Shown here: positions 1 through 8,800 of the stretch, one piece after another
How positions within the stretch are numbered: the first letter of the stretch is position 1
Layout of the letters: each line of letters begins with the position of its first letter
From: Porticoccus sp.
GTDB taxonomy: Bacteria; Pseudomonadota; Gammaproteobacteria; Pseudomonadales; Porticoccaceae
NCBI GenBank assembly: GCA_002707685.1
Contig: PANQ01000008.1
Location: 65,345 to 124,191 of the forward strand
DNA: 58,847 nucleotides
Reading direction: 5' to 3'
Translations under genes and position numbers: made by a program
The notes under the pieces: model-generated
Told to the model about the DNA's origin: nothing
The model's database searches: none
Seen by the model: the letters and a program-made list of their open reading frames with translations, nothing else

Positions 1-2
1 AC

Positions 3-434
3 AACAGCCAGGTGAGCTACGGGCAGACCCGGGTGCAGGTGGTTTGGCAGCGGGTCATCCTACCGGACACCTCCTCGTTCCAACTCGACAACCTCGCCGG
101 TACCGACCCCGCTGGCTACACGGGTCTGGAGGACGGCGTCGACTGGCACTGGGACCGCCTGTTCGCAGGTGCCGCCCTGACCACCCTGCTCGGTGTGGGC
201 GCCGAACTGGCCGCGCCAGAGAATCGCCAGGACGGCGACCGCGTCATCATCGCCGGGCGGGACAGCGCGCAGGACAGCATCAACCAGGTCGGCCAGGAGG
301 TCACCCGCCGCAACCTTAATATTCAGCCCACCTTGACCAGCCGCCCAGGTTTGCCGGTGCGCCTGATCGTTAACCGCGACCTGGTGTTGCGGCCATACCA
401 ACCACTGATCTACCAGCGGGTGACTACGCCATGA
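3..434 (+). CDS. trbI: TrbI/VirB10-type conjugal transfer protein, 3' end only
   Basis: This is the C-terminal part (about 143 residues) of the inner-membrane-anchored channel protein that links the cytoplasmic ATPases of a type IV secretion system to the outer-membrane core. The frame is open to the left edge, so the gene is truncated by the window; the GTG at 12 is unlikely to be the real start. Visible family features are the VILPDTSSFQLDN stretch, the DWHWDRLFAGA segment leading into the periplasmic barrel, and the closing LPVRLIVNRDLVLRPY. The stop overlaps the next start (ATGA). The base composition is clearly GC-richer than the following defence operon. TrbI rather than VirB10 proper is inferred from the sequence type and the DUF2274 neighbour. 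Confidence 0.85.
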   Translation, partial: NSQVSYGQTRVQVVWQRVILPDTSSFQLDNLAGTDPAGYTGLEDGVDWHWDRLFAGAALTTLLGVGAELAAPENRQDGDRVIIAGRDSAQDSINQVGQEVTRRNLNIQPTLTSRPGLPVRLIVNRDLVLRPYQPLIYQRVTTP

Positions 435-700
435 CCACCAACAAGCTGCGACTGGGACCGCTACCCAAGACCGAAACCGTCAAACTGACCTTTGCCTGCC
501 CGGCGACCCTGAAGGCGGATCTGGAGCGCTATGCCGAGCTGCACGCCCAGACCTACGGCGAGCCGGTGGATGCGGTGACGTTGATACCGCATATGCTGGA
601 GGCGTTTATGGCGCGGGATCGCGGGTTTCGGCGGGGTAGGAGGAAGGACGCTCGCTCAACTCCCATCAAGACGGCAGGCCTGCCGGTAGATCGGCCATAG
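431..700 (+). CDS. DUF2274 family protein of the trb conjugation operon
   Basis: This 89-residue protein is translationally coupled to trbI through an ATGA overlap. The recognisable part is the first 65 residues: KLRLGPLPKTETVKLTF followed by an amphipathic helix rich in Leu/Glu (ATLKADLERYAELHA) and LIPHMLEAFMARDRGF. DUF2274 proteins are regularly the last gene of trb-type operons on integrative conjugative elements. No biochemical role is known. The basic tail after residue 66 (RRGRRKDARST) looks poorly conserved, so a changed C-terminus next to the cargo boundary is possible. Confidence 0.8.
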   Translation: MTTNKLRLGPLPKTETVKLTFACPATLKADLERYAELHAQTYGEPVDAVTLIPHMLEAFMARDRGFRRGRRKDARSTPIKTAGLPVDRP

Positions 701-810
701 GGAAAATCATGTCCGAAATTCCGCTCGTCGCGCGGAGATTTGTGCACAAAATGACTTATCAGAGCTTGGTGAACGTGCAAGTTCAAGCGAATACATGGTT
801 AAATGAATGC

Positions 811-833
811 TATAGTCTGTAGCCCTATAGGGC
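811..833 (+). promoter_or_regulatory. Candidate promoter -10 and palindromic operator upstream of the XRE gene
   Basis: A -10-like TATAGT (811-816) is followed by the perfect 12-bp palindrome GCCCTATAGGGC (822-833), ending 16 bp before the XRE start. That position suits autoregulation by the encoded helix-turn-helix protein. No convincing -35 box was seen, and binding is an inference. Confidence 0.4.
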
Positions 834-849
834 GCAATCGGATACTAGC

Positions 850-1170
850 ATGGCGTCATACGGAAACCGAGATAATGCAACGGAGAACTCATTAGGCAAG
901 GCGTTAAAGACAATCAGGAAAGCGCGCGGCCTAAGCCAGGAAGCGTTCTCCAAGGTGTCCAGTCGTACCTATTTGAGTTCTCTGGAGCGAGGCTTGAAGA
1001 ATCCAACACTGAGCAAGATCGACGAACTCTGCCAGGTGATGGAGGTACATCCCCTGACATTGTTGGCATTGGCTTATGCCGGTAGGCGGGAGTTAGATGG
1101 AGCCGATGAAGTTTTAAAGAAAGCAGGACAAGAGTTACGGAATGTATTGAATGAGACAGATATTGTTTGA
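850..1170 (+). CDS. XRE-family helix-turn-helix regulator
   Basis: This is a 106-residue DNA-binding protein. Residues about 15-75 form a Cro/C1-type helix-turn-helix: LGKALKTIRKARGLSQEAFS, then SRTYLSSLERGLKNPTLSKIDELCQVMEVHP. The SxxYLSxLERGxxNPTL pattern is typical of this family. The C-terminal 30 residues are charged and probably helical. It stands alone between the conjugation genes and the DISARM-like operon, in the same direction, 86 bp before the methyltransferase. Small XRE proteins in this position often repress defence operons, so control of the downstream genes and of itself through the 822-833 palindrome is likely but inferred. Confidence 0.8.
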   Translation: MASYGNRDNATENSLGKALKTIRKARGLSQEAFSKVSSRTYLSSLERGLKNPTLSKIDELCQVMEVHPLTLLALAYAGRRELDGADEVLKKAGQELRNVLNETDIV

Positions 1171-1256
1171 GCTTCTCGTTGTAGTACAGGAATTTTCTGA
1201 CAGCACCGGGCGAAGCTGATATGGAATCTATAATAATCGACTGGACGCACTAATCT

Positions 1257-2990
1257 ATGGCTGTACCTAATAAGACCCGTTTCCAGCGATTTGTTCGTTT
1301 ACTAAATCACACCATGTGTGAACGTCAAGTTACAGCTGAAGCCTTAATCGGAGCAGCATTGTCGCGCTGGTGCAAACTGTCATTCCAAGGATTGCCTCGG
1401 TCAGGATTGCCAGCCCCTCTCGTTTTGCAGAACGATGCCACAGTAGTCGATTTTGTTGAGTTCATCAAATCGTATGACTTGTCAGAAGCAACATATTGGT
1501 TGGCGTCTGCTTATGCTCAACTGGTTGGACATATGCATCGCAAACAATTAGCAATGTTCTTTACTCCTCCTTCGCTTACCAAACGTCTGTTAGACGATTT
1601 GGAGGCTGATGGGGTCGATTTTACTGTTAATAGTTTCTGTGACCCTGCTTGCGGCGGAGCCGCTTTCCTGACTCCAATCGCCATGCGAATGCAAGATATG
1701 CTGCGAGCTAAAGGGGCAAGCCCGAAGCAAATTCTTAGGCATGTTCAAAAGCATTTATACGGAACCGATAAAGACAACATCTTATGCCGGCTCTCAAGAC
1801 ATTTTCTGCTCATGGTTTTGCATGAGGAAGTGATTACCTCTGGATTTATCCCAAAATTTCAGATTGCATGCGCCGATTCACTACTCCAAATGTCGCACTT
1901 GGAGGGGAAGTTGGACGTTGTTGTCTGCAATCCGCCGTTTCGTAAAATGAAATCTGAAGAAGTGAAGATGTATATCGATGGGTATTCGAAGATCGTCGAA
2001 GCTCAGCCAAACCTCTATGCGCTTTTTATGGCGCTTTGCGTAAATCTGCTCGCACCTCAAGGCAGATGTGCTCTGGTGACGCCCACGAGTTTTTTGTCGG
2101 GACAATATTTTTCAAAGTTGCGCACTTATCTCATATCCCATACTAAATTGCTTAGTATCGGCATGGTGAGTGATCGTTTGGGCGTTTTCATAGACGTTGA
2201 GCAGGAAACCGCTCTTACTCTTATGCAGCGCCAAGAAGGAGGAAATACCGTTGATGGAGTTGCGAGGGTATGTGTCGTATCTCGAGATGGGAAGTATGTG
2301 AATGTTGGGAAATGCTCGCTACCAAACTCTGGTTCGGCATGGCCCATTCCTCGGTCTGAAAGTGATACTGAACTATTACGTCGAGCGACGAAGTCCAAGT
2401 TTACCATTGTTGATTATGGCTATAAGGCTCGGATTGGAGCATTTGTATGGAACCGTGACCAGCGTCCTACCTATTTATCGGCAAAGAATGTTGCTAAGGC
2501 AAAAGCTATTTCAGCTATTCCACTCCTCTGGTCCAGTGACATAGCTTCTGATGGACGTTTGCGGTTCGATGGGTCCCCTAAGCTCAACAAGGAACCTTGC
2601 TTTGTGGACCTAGGCTCGAAGTCACACCAATCAATAGTTCGACACCCTAGCGTCATCTTGCAACGTGTAACCTCGAATGATCAGTCGAGGCGCTTAATTG
2701 CAGCAACTGTTCCGGATGAAATTCTAGAGACTTACGGTGGATTTGTTGGTGAAAACCATACGGTCATCCTAGAACAAACTGTGCCAGAGCCAGCATTGGC
2801 ACCTGCGCAATTGTCCCTTTTGCTAGGTTTATCAATAATCGATAGGTGTTTTAGGTGTATATCTGGAGCAACGAATGTGTCTATTTTTGAGCTTAAGCAG
2901 TTACCTCTGCCAAACCCCGATAAGTTGAAAAAACTTTTATCGGAGGGGCGTGATTTCGAAGAAGCAGCACAGAGTGCTTTTGGAAATTAG
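1257..2990 (+). CDS. drmMI: N6-adenine DNA methyltransferase of the DISARM-like operon
   Basis: Predicted 577-residue class I SAM-dependent DNA methyltransferase that would mark host DNA by methylating adenine N6. The SAM-binding motif reads DPACGG at residues 129-134, preceded by QLAMFFTPPSLTKRLL, the usual lead-in of N6 methylases. The catalytic motif is NPPF at 225-228. The region after residue 330 resembles a target-recognition segment and lacks motifs I can name. It is the first gene of the operon, 37 bp before the 937-residue gene, and no restriction nuclease is adjacent. In DISARM class 1 the methylase is an adenine methylase (DrmMI); class 2 uses a cytosine-C5 enzyme. The DrmMI assignment rests on motif type and operon position; the short length could mean a distinct subfamily. 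The bases are AT-richer than in the trb genes. Confidence 0.75.
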   Translation: MAVPNKTRFQRFVRLLNHTMCERQVTAEALIGAALSRWCKLSFQGLPRSGLPAPLVLQNDATVVDFVEFIKSYDLSEATYWLASAYAQLVGHMHRKQLAMFFTPPSLTKRLLDDLEADGVDFTVNSFCDPACGGAAFLTPIAMRMQDMLRAKGASPKQILRHVQKHLYGTDKDNILCRLSRHFLLMVLHEEVITSGFIPKFQIACADSLLQMSHLEGKLDVVVCNPPFRKMKSEEVKMYIDGYSKIVEAQPNLYALFMALCVNLLAPQGRCALVTPTSFLSGQYFSKLRTYLISHTKLLSIGMVSDRLGVFIDVEQETALTLMQRQEGGNTVDGVARVCVVSRDGKYVNVGKCSLPNSGSAWPIPRSESDTELLRRATKSKFTIVDYGYKARIGAFVWNRDQRPTYLSAKNVAKAKAISAIPLLWSSDIASDGRLRFDGSPKLNKEPCFVDLGSKSHQSIVRHPSVILQRVTSNDQSRRLIAATVPDEILETYGGFVGENHTVILEQTVPEPALAPAQLSLLLGLSIIDRCFRCISGATNVSIFELKQLPLPNPDKLKKLLSEGRDFEEAAQSAFGN

Positions 2991-3027
2991 TCACTCATAA
3001 GCTACTCCCTATATCAGGACAAGTCCT

Positions 3028-5841
3028 ATGGCGCGTAAAGACAAGTTCAAAGATCTAAAGGAGGCGGAGAAGCAGCGGCAAGAGGCGAAACAAAACGCGC
3101 TGAATTTACTCGCCAGAAAGAAGCAGCGCAATCCTGATCTTGTGTCAAAAACGATAGGCCCATCTCGTAAGAATAAGGAAAAGCAGGAGGGCAAAGAAAA
3201 ACAGAAGCCGAAACCTTTACCTCCGATTATTCGACGAGTCCAGAGTTCGTTGATAGATTTATTTCGAGACGAAGATGAATTCCCGAGTACCCCATCCAGC
3301 ACATTAGTTGAATTGGCAGATTTGTATCTATATGCAGCCGAATATCGCTCACGACACATTGCGCTTGTATGGCCGGCTACGTTGAAGACATTAACATTAG
3401 TGCATGCGTTGGCGACTCTGGCACGTTGGCAAGAAGGAGATAAACAAGGCATCAGAGGGGTTCTTTTTCCAGTAAAGACGAATGTGTTCTATCCCCTTAA
3501 TCATATTCATTTCGATCGAACTGCAGTACTAGATATAGCAAATAGACTGGCCGAGGTGTCCCCCAACAGTTTAGTTAAACGCTCTTTTCCTGATAAAGAT
3601 GCTTACTTCTACTCCTTCAGTGACGCCAGTTTACCAAATGCTGAGGGGAAGCATTTCAATCCAACCATAGGAGAGTTATTGCCTAGCTTTCTTGCTACAC
3701 CTGAGTTTGAAAAATGGGAACCCTGCACTGACAAGCTGCTTGCGCTTATACGTACTAAGTTGGTGAAGCGAGCACATGCTAAGTCCTTGAAGGAGTTGCA
3801 GTGCAAAGTCATAGGGGCCCCGAGGTCGGCTCCAGATGCTTTATTCGCGCTCGATGGCCGAATGTCGGATGAGGAGTTGAATAAGGCGCTCAAAGAACTT
3901 GCTGGTCTCTCTCCACCTGAGGTGGTGCTAATTTCTGCTACACGTGCTGTTCGATTGGAGGCTCCCGGTTGGAAGGGGAGAATTGCACGTTTCTGCATGG
4001 CGCTAGAAGAAGTTTTTTATGAAAAACCTCCCGGTGTGATTGTTGTCACGGATGAGCCTCATTCGGCATATAAGCTGAAGGATGAACTCTGGAAACGTAA
4101 CAATAAGCGTGAGCCAGATCTACGTTGGAAAACACCTCAGCATTTTAAGATTGATGGTTTCCCAAGTACTGTCGGAGCTGAAGGGCTATTGTCTAAAGGG
4201 GTATACGAATGCCTGCATCCCGTTCCAAAGGAGTTCGAAGTCTATATTGTCGATTCGGATGTCGCTAAAGTTGCCAATAAATTGACGCGGATTGCTAGAG
4301 GTACTCCTGGGGGGAGAGAAGGAGCCAAACCCCTAGTGGATGCAGCGGCGTATGTATCACGTATTGCTGCTCTTCCATGCGGTATAAAGCACTTATCCGA
4401 ATACTTATCAGGGCCTGATGTAGCTGCGCACACCCGAGTAGCTTTTGATTGGCTTACTCAAATTAGTGTGCTAAACCAATTTGATCGTGACGTGGGAGTT
4501 GGAGAAAGCCGTTCCGCATTGATGGAATGTATAGATAAAGGCTCTGAGCTGTTCGCCAGCTATCAAGAAGCAACTCCTTTTGCTCACAAATTGGCTGAGA
4601 TCGTAGCAAATGCAATTAAAGGAAAAAAGCACGAGGTCACCGTCGTGTTTACCAGTGCCCTTTATCGTAGATTGGCGGAGCGCTTTCTAGCGGAGTACCG
4701 TCAATATCCAGGGGGTATCTTATTCGATGCCTTCAGAGACCGCGTTCATCTTATTTCAGCTACACATTTTGAAGAACATCTGGGACAGAGTGAGAGGTCT
4801 ACACTTGTCTTTGCAGGTCTGAATGAAGTTTGTCTGAGATTAGTTCTTACCGATGATCGAGTGCCTGCACACTCAGTGATTCTCCTCACACAACGAGCAG
4901 GTCAGTTTTTGCGTGCCTCTCTAAAACCCATTATTGAAAATTTCTCAGAATTTAGATCTTTTAAGCCGCGAATTGAATCAATTCTTCGTCAATTAAAGGA
5001 CCTTCCGAACGATGCATCAGTTTTGTCTACCAGTGACTATACTTTGCCTACCTTTCGTGTAGATCTTTCCGGGGAGGTATCCGCTGAATACAAGGGTATC
5101 GATCCTGATGCATGGATCATTCGACTGGATAATGGCACTACTCAGTATCGACGAGAAAGCTCTGAGGTCTACGTTTACGATCCTACATCATTGCACTCAT
5201 CAGACCGGGGATTCAGAGTCTGCCAAATCAAGTCATTAGAAGTGGGTGACAAGCTGTTTGTTATGTCGGCTGAACTGCGTGAAATGGTTGAGCAAGTGCT
5301 ACGTGAGGCTGGTGTTCCTATTCATACAGATAAGACATTTGAAGAGGCATTGCGCAGCTATCATGAACAAGTACAAAAGCGCTTCACTGAAAAATTCTCG
5401 GAAGGTACGCTTGCCGATAACGCCAGGGAGCTGCGTAAGCGAATCCTCGATACTGATCCTAGGTTGGAAACTGATTTACCGAAGGAGGCGTCAATACGAC
5501 AGTGGATAGATCTGGGTGAATCGCCAAATACTCCTTTCGAGGAGCTTCGACCACAAGCCCCACGAAGTGAAGCAGCCTTCAAAGCATTTGCAGATATTTT
5601 AGGGTTTTCTCCCTTGGAAGCAGCATATCAATGGCAGCGCGTTATCATGGCTGTTCGAAACTCACGCCGACTGGATGGTCGACATATCTCAGATATCTAC
5701 GCTTATATGCTATTGCAGCCCGAGTCAGTCATGACCAACTCCAATATCAAACGACAGACACTTACACTATTGTTCGATCACGCTCGTGAGAGCGTGGCAA
5801 CCATCGAATGGATTAGCTCTGTCAAGGAGCAGAATATATGA
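3028..5841 (+). CDS. Large uncharacterised DISARM-associated protein (possibly DrmE-like)
   Basis: A 937-residue protein I cannot place with certainty. Residues 1-70 are very Lys/Gln/Glu-rich and likely a basic coiled segment. The body has a hydrophobic strand-like stretch (HIALVWPATLKTL, around 111-123), a DEPH tetrad at 342-345 within VIVVTDEPHSAY that resembles a helicase motif II, and a later VTVVFTSALYRRLAERFL segment reminiscent of a second RecA-like lobe. No Walker A GKT/GKS motif is visible, so it is not a SNF2 helicase such as class 1 DrmD. Its stop overlaps the drmA start by four bases, so it is translated with the core genes. Position and size suggest the DrmE role of class 2 DISARM, but that is inferred. 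Confidence 0.6.
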   Translation: MARKDKFKDLKEAEKQRQEAKQNALNLLARKKQRNPDLVSKTIGPSRKNKEKQEGKEKQKPKPLPPIIRRVQSSLIDLFRDEDEFPSTPSSTLVELADLYLYAAEYRSRHIALVWPATLKTLTLVHALATLARWQEGDKQGIRGVLFPVKTNVFYPLNHIHFDRTAVLDIANRLAEVSPNSLVKRSFPDKDAYFYSFSDASLPNAEGKHFNPTIGELLPSFLATPEFEKWEPCTDKLLALIRTKLVKRAHAKSLKELQCKVIGAPRSAPDALFALDGRMSDEELNKALKELAGLSPPEVVLISATRAVRLEAPGWKGRIARFCMALEEVFYEKPPGVIVVTDEPHSAYKLKDELWKRNNKREPDLRWKTPQHFKIDGFPSTVGAEGLLSKGVYECLHPVPKEFEVYIVDSDVAKVANKLTRIARGTPGGREGAKPLVDAAAYVSRIAALPCGIKHLSEYLSGPDVAAHTRVAFDWLTQISVLNQFDRDVGVGESRSALMECIDKGSELFASYQEATPFAHKLAEIVANAIKGKKHEVTVVFTSALYRRLAERFLAEYRQYPGGILFDAFRDRVHLISATHFEEHLGQSERSTLVFAGLNEVCLRLVLTDDRVPAHSVILLTQRAGQFLRASLKPIIENFSEFRSFKPRIESILRQLKDLPNDASVLSTSDYTLPTFRVDLSGEVSAEYKGIDPDAWIIRLDNGTTQYRRESSEVYVYDPTSLHSSDRGFRVCQIKSLEVGDKLFVMSAELREMVEQVLREAGVPIHTDKTFEEALRSYHEQVQKRFTEKFSEGTLADNARELRKRILDTDPRLETDLPKEASIRQWIDLGESPNTPFEELRPQAPRSEAAFKAFADILGFSPLEAAYQWQRVIMAVRNSRRLDGRHISDIYAYMLLQPESVMTNSNIKRQTLTLLFDHARESVATIEWISSVKEQNI

Positions 5842-8800
5842 ATCAATCTGTAGTCCGAGATGACCCCGCCAAGATTTCATCCACCTTGAAGGAAGCAGTG
5901 GTTGATAGCATTCTTAACCTGACTTATGCGCAACTGAGCGGCCAGGGCTCCACGGGGCAGTATTTGTTCGGAGCCCGCCCAAGGGCGCTCTTGAATTCTG
6001 GTTTTCTCTTGCCGCAACGTAACCCGTCTGGCGACGACGAGGTGACTTCACCTATCTGGGTTTCATCACACGGGCTGCAGATGCAGCTAAATGCGACATC
6101 TCCTTCGGTGATAACAATTCAGCCGCAGCTTTCATTGTATGTGCGTGTCTTACCGCATGAAAAGGATCTCAAGCGCCCCAACTGCAGGCCAGTCTTCATG
6201 TTGCGACAAGCTGTGATTGATGAACTCAAAGCCGAGCGTAACAAACGTTTGGATGAAGAGTGGGAGAAGGCCAAAGGCACATACACTTCCAAGTGGAAGC
6301 ATCCGGGCTGGCTCGAAATTCGCAAAAAGGTTGTTGATGAAGTATATGCTGCCAAGGGTATCCCAAGGCATTTGCTGACCTCTGACTTACCACAGGAAGC
6401 TACTGAAACTGAAGCAGGTGGCGATACTGGAGGAGACGAGTCAGGTGATACGCTGAAAGAAGCATTTCCCGTTACCGCGCCTGGAACGCCTCCAATCAAG
6501 GATGAACATTTTGAACCCCTAGCAGTTCCTCACAAGTGGATGCGTTTGGAGGTTGACCTCCCTGCGCTTGAACTGGATACCTCTAGATCCAGTGTTCAAC
6601 TTCAACGCGACGCCGATGAGCATGCTGGGCGTATGAACGATGCCATCGTCAAACGGTTGGATGAATGGGTTCATAGCGATGATCCAGAGACAGGAGGAAA
6701 GGAGTGGGGATATCGTCGCCAGCTCACCATTCCAGCTAGCCAGTACACCAATTGGCTAGACTTCCTCGACAGAGTCCGAAAGTCTGACTTACCAATAGCT
6801 ATTCCAAATATTCAGCTTAATTGGGATATTCAATTTAGTACTGATTGGCTTGATAGTTCGAGGTGCAACTTGTTTGTAGCACTGGAGAATGTTAGCCAGG
6901 CTCCTCGCCAGCATGTCGACGAGACCGAAGAAGCTGTCTTTCTCGTATCACTGCGCTCTCAGTTGCCATCGGCGGATCACCACTCGCTAAGGCTGGAGCG
7001 CATCAAGCCTTCATACCGATTCAACAAATACCTTAACTATCCGGCAATGGGACATAACTGTGGGGTTGTTCGCGTAGAATCAGAGCCTGAACTTTCAGTG
7101 TTAGAAACCACTTGGACTCCACGCTACATACAGCCACGTATCGTGCCGACCAGTGCCAATGGAGTAAAACGGAAAGTGCGCCTGCTTGCGAAGCCTGAAG
7201 GCCTAAAAGGAATAGAGCCGCTCGTGCCAGCCATGCAGGCATGGATGGATACGTTACCTGGTGAGGTGAATCCTAAAGAAGGACTTGATTCATCTGATAG
7301 CGAAGGCATCGCACGAGAGACGGAGGCTTTACGGTCGGATATTGTCAAGTGGGCAGCAGAAATGAACTCGATCGCGGCTGGGCTTGAATGCTTACGAGAG
7401 TCCAAGTCGGTATGGCAAGAACGAGGGCAACAATCGAATCCAAAAGCTATCGTCTACGAAGCTTGGCTTGCAATGAACGAAGCGATGGCTGACTTCATGC
7501 AATCGCGATTCAAGCACGACAATAATGAGTGGCGCCTTTTCCAGCTGGCCTTCATCATTGCTAATATCCCAGCGCTGGCCTCCCGTATCAAAGAGTTTAG
7601 CCATTTCTACGACGAGCGTCGCGATGACGCTGTTACCCTCCTGTACTTTGCCACGGGTGGAGGTAAGTCTGAGGCATTTTTCGGCTTGCTCGTCTTTAAC
7701 CTGATGCTCGACAGGCTACGCGGGAAGCAACGCGGTGTTACCGCATTGATTCGTTATCCATTGCGGTTGCTCACGATTCAGCAGGCACAACGTTGTGCTC
7801 GTGTGCTCGCTTGGGCTGAACGTGTGCGCCGACGGTATGAATACTCTGGTGATAGGTTGTCCATCGGTTTTTGGGTAGGGAGTGGAGGTTCGCCGAACCG
7901 CCACAATACAAAAGGCGTCAAAAGCATCCCTCAAGTCACAACTACGCCGCCAGGGTTGACGGATGAGGAGGGACTTCGGGAGGACGACGCGAAGTACTCC
8001 GCCGCACTGCGCGCTTGGAGAAAGCTGCCCAAGTGCCCGTTTTGCCAGGAAGAAACTGCGCTCCGTCTGTTTGTTGAGCACGGTGACCAGACGCTTGGGC
8101 ACGTCTGTACCGATATTCAGTGCGATTCTAATCAGGGGCAATGGCAGCCGCTGCCGTTCTACATCGTTGATGAAGACATCTATGATCTAGCGCCATCCGT
8201 ACTGCTCGGTACGGTCGATAAACTGGCACTTATTGGACATTCCAGTCGGACCATTCGACGCATTTATGGCATGTTCGGAGCCGCGCCATGGTTCAAACCT
8301 GCCAATGGGCGTCTCTATATCCCTGACAATAAGGAGCTTGCCCTGGGGCCAGAAACCAAAGGTATGGAGGGTGTGTATCCCGCTTATAAATCGGGGCAGA
8401 GGATATTTCATGACCCTTTTCCCAGTCTTACTATTCAGGATGAGGCGCACCTACTTGATGAGTCATTGGGTACTTTCGCGGGGCTATTCGAGTCGACGCT
8501 AGATGCTGTTTTCGAATACCTAGGCAAGCCGCTGAGTGAGTTTGTTGCAGTTGATCCTCAAGGGCGACGTCGACGAGCCAAGATTATCGCTGCATCAGCG
8601 ACGGTTTCAGATCCGGAGCGGCAGCTAGAGCACTTGTACCAACGTTCAATTCCAGCCACGCAGTTTCCTGAGCCAGGGCCTTCGCTATACGGGTCTTTTT
8701 ACGCAGAGCCTGCGGAGGCTGCCGTCGAAGAAGTTGCTCGGCGAGCCAATCCAAATATCGAAGTTGCCAGCCAACAAGCTCGTGTGTATACGGCGTTCAT

